A DNA stretch of 64,000 nucleotides from Bimuria novae-zelandiae CBS 107.79 (lineage: Eukaryota; Ascomycota; Dothideomycetes; Pleosporales; Didymosphaeriaceae): positions 1-64,000 of the forward strand of contig ML976790.1 in assembly GCA_010015655.1 (NCBI GenBank), written 5' to 3'. Positions 11,535 to 23,028 of the stretch are shown piece by piece. Numbering within the stretch: the first letter of the stretch is position 1; each line of letters opens with the position of its first letter. Below the pieces are notes generated by a model that saw nothing but the letters and a program-made list of their open reading frames with translations, ran no database searches and was not told the origin of the DNA. Position numbers and translations under genes: made by a program.

Positions 11535-12255
11535 AGGAAGAAGTCTCAGAAATCCTCTGCATGAGCGCAGCAGCATCGGCGGTTTGTCTGTTTCACTGAT
11601 CGACCCGTGTTTGCACGTCCGCAACAGCAGTTTGGCGCGGCGCAGCAGCTTGCAGCATTTTCAGCGATACTCGTCCTGTCTGTCCTTGCCTTTGACAGCA
11701 CATTCATTCAAAAGTTCTTCACGACATTTCCTTGGTTGCATACACGACTTTCACATCTTTTACCCCCTGTATCTTTCCTTCATGGTCACGGCTCGCATAT
11801 CTGGTGTGCATACCGCCTGTCACTTCAGCGTCTGTATTTTTTTCGGTGCGATATAACGGCCTCACATATCTCGATTTTATAGCTTAACGTCTAGTATGTA
11901 GTGGTAGACTCTCTCTTCGGAGGAGCGCAAAATTGGACTGACTGACTGCTCTGTCCTCGCGGCAGCGGCAGCAGCAAATGGAACATGGGTACATCACATC
12001 TCCAACACATCCCAGCATAAACCCCATCGTGACTTGTCGCTCGAGCACGATATCTCTCGCAGGCCGGCAGTTGGACGCACTGGACTCATTGGCTCCCACC
12101 GATATCGTGTTCCGCAGCTCTACATTTGGACGAGTTACATTCTCAATGCCTTCCCACCATGGCATTACATCGCTCTTACTAACGTCGTCGTCGTCGTCGT
12201 ACACCGAGCCACGTCCGTCACTGCCCTCGCTGTTTCGCGCGTTCGCGTTCGTATA

Positions 12256-14389
12256 CCGTGCCCGTGCACCCAACGCGCGCCGTCGGCCAACGCGCGGAAT
12301 TGGCCCTAGTTATCACTAGCAAACTTAGGGCCGTAGAGTCATATACAATAGTTATTATCACTAGATTTTCTAGTAGAGTAATCTATAGGCCTATGCGACA
12401 GAATTTGCTACTAAAATTTACGTAGTTAAAGTATTTTATAATTATAGCTATTTACTATAGGTGCAAGTGCTAAGCATAGCTTATAAGTAACACTACTACT
12501 TTATATAGCTATAGAACTACGTTTCTACCTCTTTTTAACCTCTTATTACTATAAGGCCTTACGCTTACGTTTTTATGTAGTTTAAAATCTATTTTAAAAG
12601 TCGTGCTACTATTTTTTACGTGCTCTTTTAGCTTTACGCGTATTAATAGCTTAGCGCTCTTCTATACGCTTTCTCTCTTACTCTTCCTTTTCTTTTACTA
12701 CTATCTAGCGCTTCTCTTCTATAATTTACTTTTTATACGCTATAGTAGTAGCCTTTAACTTTCTTACCTCTTCTTTTTAGAACTCCTCCTTCTCTGCCTT
12801 ACGCTTTACTAACCTCATCCGTGTGCGCGCTTCTCGAAAGGAGCAAGGAGTCCACATCATGTACAGTCCCCAGTACTTATAGTGTTATAGCAAAGCTAGA
12901 GGCTTGCCTTGCTTTTCTCGCTTCCTCTTAGTAGTAAGAGCGTCTATTAGACCTTTATTTTCGCTCCTTATAAGGGTGTTTTAGATAGCTATATAGTAGA
13001 GCAATTGCTAAATAATTAATACATCCTTCTTTATTACACCCCTTAACGCACGCCTTACTACTTAATCTAGAACCCTTTACTATTCTTCTTTATAAATAGT
13101 AGTATTAGAGTTACTATCTTCTGCAGTCTCGGAGTCGCTGTTTACAAACTTATCTAGTATAATATTAGAGTTAAATAGGCTCACGCCCACTGCCTTAAAG
13201 GAGCTAAGTATATTTAATTTAGTAAAGCTAGCTACCTAGGCATCTTAGAATAGTAAGAAGAAGTCAGGCTTCTTTACTAGTACTAGGCCTTTATACTTAA
13301 AGAGGCGCTCTCCTAGCTTCTTTAAGTATGCTATACTAAGAGGCTTAAATATTACTATATTAAGCAGCTAAAGCGTGTGCGTGCTATAAGGTAGATAGAT
13401 ACTTATAATAATCTTGTGCTAGTAGTAATACTCTAAAAACTCTTTAGTTAGGTAACTCCTATAGCTATTTACAAGTAATAGGCGGTACTTTCTTCGAGCT
13501 TTAGATGTAGTAAAGCGCTAGAACACCTATTATAGCTAAGCAAGGTCTAGGCCGTCGTTGCTCTAGCCACTAAGTAATACTCTAAAGAAGGCCATATGTT
13601 CTCCCACTTTCACATCCTCCACCCAGGTGCTCTAAATATTCTAAGATTCAACCGGATATATAAGGCCTAGAGGAAGAGCAGATCCATCCGCGCATACACA
13701 TGCTATAAGGCTTACCTACTTATAATTACTATCCTATAGTATCTGCCTGAAGGGTTTCTTTTTAAATTAACGCTTGCTAAAAATTCTCTTTTATCTACTA
13801 ATAGCTCTAATTATAAAGCCTTTTTCATCTATATTATATATATGCGCAGGCTCTACCTTATAGAACTTAATTTTATCGCGCAGCGCGTTATAGTATAGCT
13901 TATACTTATTACTAGAGTTAGTAATATAGCGTTGCTAGTTTATAGATATGGTAAATTAAGACGTAAGCTTATCGTTGTAATAATCTAGGAAGCGCAATAC
14001 CTAGCTCTTAAAGACCTAATACCTAGTAATATTTAAGGCGAAATCTTAAACTATCTCTTTTATAGGTAGGAGGTATTCTTTTATAAGCTTATCTATATAC
14101 TTTACAAGCTCTGCCTCCTCTTATAGGCTAAAGTTCTAACGCGTTACTATATCCTCTTAGTAAGAACGCGCACTAAGCTCTACTTTACGTATTAAAGTTA
14201 AGTAAACAACGCTATGCTTTTAAGCTATTTTTATTTATAGGATTTTCTCTCTTAGAGGTGTACTTTTTGCTTCTGTAACTGCTTTGTTAATGCCTGTTAT
14301 TGTTGTTATGCTGTGTTGGGATGAAAAAGTGTCATGTGGATGGTGTTCCGCGCGTTGGCCGATGGCGCGCGTTGGGTGCACGGGCACGG
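12256..14389 (-). mobile_element. pogo-like DNA transposon, 2134 bp, RIP-decayed (copy 1)
   Basis: Flanked by TA (12254-12255 and 14390-14391) with 44-bp terminal inverted repeats starting CCGTGCCCGTGCACCC, one mismatch between arms. The decayed transposase runs on the minus strand and is colinear with the copy at 51805-53938, which has exactly the same length and the opposite orientation. The start codon present in the other copy (ATG at 51894) is ATA here. Coding GC is lost except at the two ends and a short island near 13560-13720. Confidence 0.93.
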
Positions 14390-14391
14390 TA

Positions 14392-17080
14392 TGTGGCTCC
14401 AGCGCTCTAGACACACCCCTCCTCAGCGATATCACCGCGACTTGCTGTTTGCGCCGCGCCGCGCTAGCGACGACCTCATCTGCGCAACTCGCAGCACACC
14501 GGTCGTGAAAAGCACTGACTCGTGTTGCCCGATCAACCATCCTTGTGTCCAGGCCATCGGCTAGCGTTACCCCAGCCGCCAGATGCAGATCATGCGTTCC
14601 CACGCCCCTCCTGGCCGCCCGTAGAATGGAATGTGCTTGGGCGAGGGCGAGGCAGATGCGGGCGTTGCATCCGCTTGCGCGACGCACACTGTAATGCCGT
14701 GGCCAATAAAAATACCGGTCGCTGGTCCTGCTGTGCCACCTCTCTTTTCAAGAATTCGGCTTGGAATCTACCTTTCCTTACCCTTACCCGAGTACATTCG
14801 GTTTTTGGCGTGGACGAAGGATGGAGAGGGGAGGGTGTGGGGCGATGAGTACTTTTGTGTTTTCTGAGCGGGATCGGTGGGGTCCTGGGCGAGATTGGGA
14901 AATAGCGAGGTGGGAGCAAAGAGTGGGAAGATGGGGAGAGAGTTTCTGAGAGATGCGGGTCCAGGGCGCGGCCACCACAGTGCGTTGCTTCTCGCTCACG
15001 CAAAGGCGTTGCAAAGCAACTGTGGCTTCTCGCTCGGCACGCCCATCCGAGTCTCTCCTCCTACCGACCCCCCGTAGCCACTCTCTCTCTCTCTGGGGTA
15101 GGAAGACTGCTCCTCAGCCCACGAACGCATCGCCCAGGCCATTTTTTTCCAAGGTTTCCCGTCAAAAGGCACGGTTTCCGCGGTAGAGCACGACCTCGCT
15201 TTCCGCATGCGGCCGGGACCAAATCGTATGATTGCTGATGATGGGCGAGGTACGTAGCTCATTTAACGTTACACATCGTGGAGACGCGCGAGTGGGTGTT
15301 GGCCAGTTATTTCTGCCAGCAGGCACGGTTGCAGAGGGCACGTACGGGAGATGCGCAGCTTGGTCATAAGGAGACTAGGAGGAGCGTTGAGGGTCGAGCG
15401 TAGCTAGGCGGGTATCACGGCAGCTTGGGAGGCGCGTGGGATGTCTGGCGTCCTCTGGGCTTGGTGTATTGGAGGGCAGTTGGTGGTCAGCTCGTTGCTG
15501 GTCATCGGTAGGAGACTCGTCCAGATGCTTCCCGTTTGAGTTGCGGTTCTGGGAGAACGTACAGAGATTGGCTTGGATGCGCGGCTTACGGAGAGGTATT
15601 TGGAACCTGAGGTTGAGGTGGAGACTCTAGAGCGCAATGTCACTGTGTTGGCGCCTGTCGCGGGGTGATAGATCGCACGGACGAAGCGGATTTGGGCGCA
15701 TGTTGTTGAAGCATGATGGTAATGGGGTCGGTGGAGCATGTCTGTTGTGTCCTGCTGCTGTGTTGTCTACAACAGTTACTCTGTGACTATTGACAGGTGG
15801 AGGCCAGCCAAGCTGTCCGTCGGAGATGAGCTGGATGAGAAGTAGGCAGATATTGAATCTGCAACAGATCAGCTACTTCGTGTCCACTGTTTTTCCGTCT
15901 TGCGTGGCCCTGCTACATGCCTAGATTTGCATCTCATCTCTTCTCGAGGCCTCCATGGAGGGTGAACCTCGTGTTACATGACTGAACTGGAGCCATCACT
16001 CTGGGTAACTGCCTGAGCTTCTACTGCATCTACTACATGCCCGTTTAGAGCAGTATCCTCTTGTGTATGTTGCTGAACACACTGTTGAAATTTTGTCGTC
16101 GTCTGTTCTTGTACGCCAGGGTCCCGTGTCATCGAGCAACGGCCCGGCAGCGGGCAGCGGTAGCAAGGCTGACCCGGTCTTGTGCACCGCCCAAACGCTT
16201 GACTGCCGGCGCGCGTGTAAGCCGTAGTGTTCGGTAACGCGAGCTTGACTTGGCGACAACCGAAAGCCATCGGACTCTGTCTCAGGTTGTCTGTCTTGCC
16301 AACGATCGTGATAACCAAAAGTTGATATGATATCGGCATAAACTGTAGCTCATTCAATATAAAGATCCTGGACGTATATCAATGGATTGATCGGTGGCGG
16401 GTGTGGCGTCCAGCGGTGTTCCGATGCTGCTGTACGGCCCGAAGTCGTGCAGGCCCAGGCGATGAATGTATCACGTGAAGGCGCGTTGACACGGCATTCC
16501 GGTTCGCGTTTATCCGTGCAACGAACCAGTGAAATATGTGGTTCAAATCTCAACCGTCACCTTCGACTGTGTATCAACTTCGAAATCGCCTGCGAGAGAT
16601 GGACGGCGTTCGAGATGGTCGTCATCGGTGGGCTCGGGAGCGGATCGTTTTAGCGCGCGTGCAATTCATCGACATGCGAGCCATGCAGACGCGCTGGCGA
16701 CGGCAAGTTTCGATTCGTACACTCATTTGATTCATATTGCGCCAGTCGCTCCTTCTTTTTTTGATACCTGCTGCATTGTTTCCTAGCAGAAAAACCGCCA
16801 TAAAGTCGCTCCTTCCTGCGCCGCCCCGTACCTTCCTCGCGATCCCTGCCCACTGTGTTCAACCCGGCCCCCCGTTTGCTAGTACGCCCACACGCACGTA
16901 CCGCGACTCAAGTCGCACCCCGCAGCCAAACTGGATTCACTTCACCTCTCGCCGATTCGGAACAAGCGCGACGGAGACCAGACGCACGGCATACGGGCAC
17001 GCAGCAGCTCGGTGCGCATATCACAGAGCAGAGGAGAAGAGGAGGAGAAGAGCGCTGCGGGCGCTGGAACAGCCGCCAGC
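14392..17080. other. No confident gene; upstream region of the mannosyltransferase
   Basis: GC-normal DNA. Frames of up to about 130 codons overlap on both strands without motifs, signal peptides or shared structure. A CT-rich run lies at about 15080-15095. The last 200 bp before 17081 are pyrimidine- then purine-rich (GAGGAGAAGAGGAGGAG at 17028-17050) and probably form the 5' leader of the downstream gene. Confidence 0.5.
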
Positions 17081-18436
17081 ATGCTCATTCCCAAGGGGTA
17101 CTCATGGAAGGCGGCCAGCGCGAGGTTACCACCCAGTAAGCAGGTGTGGTATCTACTGAGGAGCCCAAGAACGTGGTTCCTACTTGGTGTGGCTGCTGTG
17201 TCGATATTGCTATGGAGGTCCATGGGCTCGGCAGCGGGCGAGATGCAGAGGTATGTCTCTGGGAGGGAAGCATAGCGCGTACAGTTCAACGTCAGGAACG
17301 AGCTGTTGACCAGGGATCAGGTTCTACTGCTGGGGCCCCGCGAAGTCACCGATGCGCATGACGGCGAACGAGAACGAAGAATGGTATAGACACCTCCAGA
17401 CACCCGTCATATTCAATCCGCACAAGCCTGTCGTGATCAACAACACCTCGATAAATTACATTGACCTGAACAATGTGGAATCGACGATCCACGCGGTCAG
17501 GAAGAAGGAGCGAGTCCTCATCCTGACGCCCATGCGCGATGCATCGAAATACCTCCCACACTACTTCGATCTCCTGAGCGCGCTCACCTACCCGCACGAT
17601 CTTATAGACCTGGCTTTCCTGGTGGGGGATAGCCAGGACGATACAAAAGCAGCGCTCGCCCTGGAGCTTGAGAGGGTCCAGGGTAATCCTGAGATCGCGT
17701 TTCGGTCAACGACGATTGTTGAGAAGGACTTCGGTGTCCAGCTTTCACAGGAGGTACACGACAGACACAGCTTTGAGGCGCAAGGTCCACGAAGAAAAGC
17801 TCTGGGAAGGGCGCGGAACTACCTACTGTCGGCAGCCCTCTCGCCGGAGCATAGTTGGGTATACTGGAGGGATGTCGATATCTATGACAGCCCGCCAGAG
17901 ATCATCGAAGACTTCATCCTTCACGATCGGGACATCCTGGTTCCAAACATCTGGTTCCACCGGTACAAAGAAAGGGATGGCAGCTTGGTTGACATTGAAG
18001 GGCGATGTAAGTGTGTCTTGCTTCTCACTGATTCACCAAGTCCCACTAACACCACACAGTCGACTACAACTCATGGCAAGAGACCCCGGAAGCGCTCAAA
18101 GTCATCGCTACCCTCGAGAAAGACAAAGACCTCATCCTCGCTGAAGGCTACAAGAACCTCAAAACCTTCAAACTCCGAAAACACATGGCCCTGCAAGGCG
18201 ACTGGCGCGAAGACAAAGACGTGGAGATCCCGCTTGACGGCATCGGTGGCGTCAATATCATCGTTAAAGCCGACGTGCATCGCTCAGGGATCAACTTTCC
18301 GTGTTACGCCTTTGAGAACCAAGCTGAGACAGAAGGCTTTGCGAAGATGGCGAAGCGAGCGGGGTATGGCGTTTACGGGTTGCCCAACTACGTTGTTTGG
18401 CATGTGGATACGGAGGAAAAGGAGGGGAATGCGTAA
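17081..18436 (+). CDS. mnn9: Mnn9-type Golgi alpha-mannosyltransferase (Anp1/Van1/Mnn9 family)
   Basis: Three exons: 17081-17250, 17321-18006, 18060-18436, giving 410 residues. Introns of 70 and 53 nt have GTATGT and GTAAGT donors; the second has a CACTAAC branch site. The product is a type II Golgi membrane protein: short cytosolic N-terminus, transmembrane segment at residues 31-45, stem, then the Anp1 domain. FYCWGPAKSP follows the first splice. The DVD metal-binding motif lies at residues 241-243 (WRDVDIYDSP). The C-terminal half holds the family blocks GDWREDKDVE, GGVNIIVKADVHRSGINFP and GLPNYVVWH. Known members extend the N-glycan mannan backbone in M-Pol complexes; Mnn9 is the closest fit, with Van1 and Anp1 as paralogous alternatives. 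No disabling change is visible. Confidence 0.93.
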
Positions 18437-18856
18437 GGCGCCGATGGGAAGGGAAAAGGACCAGTACGGAGGCACTCGCGAAACGATTTGCCATGTCAAA
18501 ACGATAAAACGATAAAAGAAGGGCGATGGGTATGATGTATGACTAAGGGCTGTATTGCATCTAGCTGGCGTCGGACGGAATATTGTCACAATGCATTTAC
18601 ACGGTCGAAGGAGGCGGAGTCTGGAAGCATTAGCGCGGGTATTTGCAGCGGGGACTAGGCTTATCGTGCCCAGCTTGTTCATGAGCGATGGCATTGTCGA
18701 GGCATTAGATATCCATGGCATTTCAATGACCATTAGCAAGTGGCATTGATGAACTTCATCACCAATGCAGTTACCGACGGAGTGGCCGTGTTCCGACGGA
18801 AAGCGCGTCCTCGATAGGAACCGAATCTGTCCCGCTTCTCTCATAGAGACCTCGGC
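18437..18856. other. 3' flank of the mannosyltransferase gene, no gene
   Basis: Non-coding on inspection. It merges into the periodic array that becomes clear from about 18857; weaker units may already be present from about 18660. Confidence 0.5.
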
Positions 18857-21100
18857 AATAGGTTTTGAAAGCGTCCCGCAACACCTCCATCGGGAGCTGA
18901 CACGTGGGTTTTGGTCCAAAGCCTCCAGCACATCGTCCATTGTGACGAGGTTTTAAGCAGCACCGAGAACAACGACATGTGCTTCGCCTTCCAAAGTCTT
19001 TGGCGCAAGGCGTCCGGACATCATAGGCAGGCAAAAGTTTTTGGACACACTCCTTCCACAGCATGTGATAGATAAGGTTGAGTTTCTAGGTCCGAGTCTT
19101 CCGACACCACATTGACGTTTACTTGGGGAGTTTTGAACAGCGAGGAGAGTGCGGCCATGGGTACCTCACTCCATGGATTTGCTGCGCGAAGGGTATCCAG
19201 ACATGGGAGAATGTCGAAAGATTTTAGAAGGGACCGGGAGAGACTCCATGCGCTGTGGCACACTCTTGTATTTGAAAACGGGCTTCTCTTCCCCATGAAT
19301 TGCCAATTCTTGCTTTTGGAGAACAGGAGAGGAGCACTCGCATAATGGTTATTAGCGACTGTTCGTGTTTAGCGGGGAGTGGCTCCTGGCACATGATGGC
19401 TGCTGTCTTGATTTTGGAGAAGTCCGGCGGCGCCTCTCCTTAGCTGTGGAATTTGTAGATTTTGTAACGGGACAAGTCCACCACATGGGAAGACAGCGAG
19501 GCGGATTTTTGAGACCGCGAGAGAGTCACTGCCATGTCGTATGCGGCATAGATTTTTGGTGCGAAGGTTCTCCACCGCAACATAGTTTCATGTGTAATAT
19601 TTGGACCAAACAGGCAGCAACCTTCCATAGGGACATCTCGAATTTTATTTTTTGTCAAAGTCCAAGGTCCGCGCATGAGGCTCTTGTGGGCGCTTTTGGA
19701 GAACAGGACCGCAACACTGTCATAGGTGGTTGTGACTGTAAATTTAGAGCTCAGAGCGTCCCACACATCTATGTTCTTCTGGGAAATTTTGGAACAACAT
19801 GAAGGATCCCTCCCCATCGAGAGGTTGTAGTTGAATTTTGGGCCAGGGGTTTCTGGGTATGGGATTTGCTGGAATGGACTCGGGGCAAGAAGGACAGAGG
19901 ACCGATAGCGCTGTTAAATACATTTCAGGGCAAGGGTGTGCCGCACATGTGGTTGTGGCAATAGTTTTTGAGAGAGGGCGGACGAACAACTCCATGCGCT
20001 TGGTGAGGTAAGTTTTTGGCCTGGGAGTTGCCACATGGGAACGGATTCTTCAGTATTGTGGAGAGGACAAGAGCAGACCATAAGTTTGTCGATCTTCTCT
20101 CTGTGTGGGCTTCCTTTCAATCGGCGACATGAAATAGTGCGATGTCTTGTCTGACCGGGATCAGTCCAACGGTTTTCCATGAGGCTTCGCCGACTAGTTT
20201 TCGATACAATGGTCCACTGCACATGAGAGCGTAAGAATTGTTTTATAGAACGCACAGGGCAGAGTCGTGAGCGTATGGCCTTTGTGTACCGGCACAAACC
20301 TCGCACATGTAGACGCCCTCTTTGAAGTTTGGTTTTCCAGTGCGGCGGACCTGCATGCATTCGAGATTAATCGTCTTTTCGTCTCGGTCTTTGGGCACGT
20401 AACGCAAGCAGATAATTCTTTTGGATCAGAAGTATGAATTTCCCATCCACAGTTTCGAATCAAGTTTTAGCGTTTGAAGGCGGGCACATGGTTGTCGTAG
20501 TGCTTCTTCTTTGGAAAAGGACAGGAAGACTCCATGCGTGACGGGTGTAGGTGTTTTTTGGGACCAAGAGTGGCAAAACAGCGGTCATAATGTGGTTTGA
20601 GTATAACTTGGGAAGAGAAACAGCCCGATCGTTAGCTCGTTACAGTTTTTGGGTCGACTTGCAGTACGTACTCCGATCTAGTAATCTTCCCTGGCAGGAT
20701 ACAACTAACGAATATCTTGGTTTTCGGACCACTGTCCTCTTCCATATGTAGTTTTCTTATCGTCTTGGAACGAGTAAGAGCGCCTCCATTTTTTGCAACC
20801 CTTGCGCTATGAAATCCCTTCCCACGCATGGGACATGACCAGCTAAGATTTCAAACTGCCAACGCTCACCTCCATATTACACGCCCATTCCACTTTTGGC
20901 TCGCGTCCTCGCATATAGACAATGGTCTCCATGGACTTTGAACCGATTGGAATCTCTTCGTTTATGCTACTATCTAAGGGTTTAGTCTCTTCCAGCACAC
21001 TTCGGTATACTTTTTATGCTTTGGAACAGGACTAAAAACATCTCCCATCGGAGAAACGCTTTACAAATTTTCCCTCCGAATGCTCCATTTTAATCTTGGG
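18857..21100. repeat. Highly degenerate tandem array, period about 46-47 bp
   Basis: A T-run anchor (TTTTGG-like) recurs at 18863, 18909, 18951, 18999, 19038, 19083, 19131, 19178, 19222, 19271, 19314, 19368, 19412, 19460, 19506, 19553, 19600, 19648, 19694, 19743, 19787, 19836, 19923, 19965 and 20013, with spacings of mostly 42-49 bp. It continues less regularly through 20241, 20281, 20333, 20375, 20419, 20465, 20510, 20554, 20596, 20646, 20894, 20937, 20981, 21020 and 21068. Each unit reads roughly TTTTGG, a purine-rich stretch (ACAGGA-like), then (C/A)C(C/A)CATG about 25-32 bp after the anchor. No two units are identical. The period is not a multiple of three and frames are short, so it is unlikely to be coding. 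The right limit is gradual, possibly to about 21900. Confidence 0.75.
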
Positions 21101-22109
21101 TAGTCTATATTGTGAGCGGAACAAACGTCGTCCATTAAGAGCTTTGTCGATGGATTGTGGCTTAGCATTATGGAAATATAGAAAGTCTTGTGCTCCATTC
21201 ATACACGATAGGTAGACAAGCTGCACCCATGGTAGGAGGCGAGACGCCAGGGTTTTTTAGTCCCGCTCCAATCCATACCATATTTTCAATCTTGATTTGG
21301 ACTTAAGAGACTTTAGATCGCACTTGGAGCAGAGTCAGAAGGTGTTCGGTACCATATATGAGCGTGCACACGGTTTTGAGACTCGGTCCAGGGACATCTG
21401 GATGGAGAAGGGACCGGGCACGTTCTCCATGTAGAATTTGGACGTGCCTTTTGTGATGAAGCAAGGCAAGAGAACTGGCAGATACTGGGAGGGTTTTCTA
21501 TATTGAACGGCCATAAGCTTGCTATCAGGACTCCAGCTGATAGGGAAAAGCCGACTGCTTCGTCCATGGGCGCGGCTTGAGCTGATTTTGGTAAGGGAAG
21601 ATACAAGAAGTGAGAAAAACTTCGTAGAAATAGACTTGGTGGTCCGTATTTTAACCAGGAGGGTGGGCTGACGGTCCCACATGAATGAGAAAGGATGTGA
21701 TTTTAGAGAGACGGGATATACTGATGTTGCGTTTCCTTTTGGATCTTTAGAGTAATAAGAGGAGTCACGAATATCGTAAGAAGTGCAAGTCTTGAAGTCA
21801 TCTCTGCTGTAACGAGGCGCCAGGTTTGAGGTTTGTATAGGCCGAGGAATAGCCCAGAGTGATCGACACAGCACTCAGTCTGTGACAAACGGTGCAACGT
21901 TTTCGTATTTGTGAGCACCGTTCGCCTATCATGTGACCATGTTCCAATAGCCTTATGAAGGGCGGACGATACCTCATTTGTTGAAAGACAAAAGCTGAGA
22001 CATCGTGCAAAAACGAAGGGCTAAAAGACGCGCTATAGCAGGGACACTGCGCCACTGGCGTGACAAACAGCGAAAACAGGCCTAGGTATCACTCGCACAC
22101 GCTTCCACG
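21101..22109. other. Fading end of the periodic array and upstream of the J-domain gene
   Basis: Isolated array-like units (for example GGTTTTGAGACTCGGTCC near 21370 and GATTTTAGAGAGACGGG near 21700) persist with irregular spacing. Minus-strand frames up to 179 codons occur but show no recognisable features. Confidence 0.4.
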
Positions 22110-22876
22110 ATGCCAACTCACTACGAAGCGCTTCGCGTCCCCGCATTCGCCAACTTGGATGAACTCAAACAGTCGTACCACGATATCGCACGCACCTGCC
22201 ACCCAGATAAAACCAAGCACCTGCCACCTTTCGAGCGAGAGGAACGCGAGAGAAGGTTCAAAGATGCCAATAATGCTTGGGAAGTATTGAAGGATGACAG
22301 CATGCGAGCGGAGTATGACCAAACTTTGGCGCCACTGATAGTGCGCCAAAAGGCACCAGATCCGCCGCCGATGAATGAACATTTTGAAACAAGAGGTGTG
22401 GTCTGTACTTTTGGGAAGTACAGACCACCTCCCCCGCCAGCTCCCAATAACCATCCCCTAATCTGTTGGCAAGAAGTCTTTGGGAAATGGTACTGCTGTC
22501 CCGTGACAGAAGATGCACAGCACACTACGATAAATTTCGCGAACGATCGTAGCTGGAATCTTACCATTCAGCTTTTGCGGTGTTTCATACTTAATGCGAA
22601 ACCTATCGTGCCGCAACTTGACCACGATACTTCGACTGCGATCGAGATTGTGCTTCAAGGCTATAGGGATCCATTTTTCTCACGCGTTTTTGACAATATA
22701 GGCGGGCCGGGACAAATATTTTGTTCCAGGAAGTCCGTACCAAATGTTCTGGACCAGATTTCCTGGTATAACGTTTGAGCGATTCGGGATGGATATCGAG
22801 CGAGAGGACATAAAAGACATATACAACGCTCGTAACATCGACATGTGGGAGCCCAATAGGTTTTGGGGTGACTTTC
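22110..22876 (+). pseudogene. J-domain (DnaJ-like) protein, frameshifted and split by a retrotransposon
   Basis: ATG at 22110 opens a J domain in residues 1-70: HYEALRVP, helix II, the HPD motif at residues 31-33, and FKDANNAWEVLKDDSMRAEYD. J domains stimulate Hsp70 ATPases. The rest (PPPPP linker near residue 105, then an unrecognised domain) is unlike classical type I DnaJ proteins. The frame stops at 22778, but from about 22720 another register (+1) is clearly coding (YQMFWTRFPGITFERFG...NRFWGDF) and reaches 22876, where the copia element begins. An extra T in TTTT at 22719-22722 would explain the shift. The same register resumes after the element at 28189. The intact protein would have been about 272 residues. 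Confidence 0.8.
22872..22876. repeat. Target-site duplication CTTTC (left copy)
   Basis: CTTTC at 22872-22876 directly abuts the left LTR; an identical CTTTC is at 28184-28188 after the right LTR. A 5-bp duplication is normal for LTR retrotransposon integration. Confidence 0.9.
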
Positions 22877-23028
22877 TGTAAGGGATAAGAAGGGTAGCAT
22901 GTAGGAATGAGAGACTAAGTTAATTGTAACAAGCTGAACAGAGAAACTACTTAAGTAGCAGAATCGTACTTAGTAATTAGTCTACATTAGGTTAATTATA
23001 TTATTTAATATTATACTTTGCTCTAATA
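22877..23028 (-). repeat. LTR (left; 3' LTR of the copia element)
   Basis: 152 bp, aligned end to end with 28032-28183. Differences are almost all C->T or G->A. The TGTAA at its edge supplies the accidental TAA that terminates the interrupted J-domain frame. Confidence 0.93.

Larger units (their letters stand above)
8821..12253. other. GC-normal spacer without a confident gene
   Basis: Base composition returns to host level at about 8825. Several reading frames of 60-200 codons exist on both strands, but none shows recognisable motifs, and the overlapping antisense frames are of similar length, which argues against coding. Short (CGT) runs are visible near 12185-12200. The best coding fragment is listed separately at 11154-11534. 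Confidence 0.5.

Noticed and set aside
11884..12273. 129-codon minus-strand frame
   Set aside because: Its N-terminus is translated from the terminal inverted repeat of the 2134-bp element, so it cannot be an ancestral gene.
17251..17295. Shorter first intron of mnn9 ending at CAG 17295
   Set aside because: It leads to a stop after 30 residues; the acceptor at 17320 restores FYCWGPAKSP, the expected family sequence.
18857..21100. CRISPR array or protein-coding repeat
   Set aside because: No conserved repeat/unique spacer pattern, the genome is eukaryotic, and a 46-47-bp period shifts the reading frame every unit.
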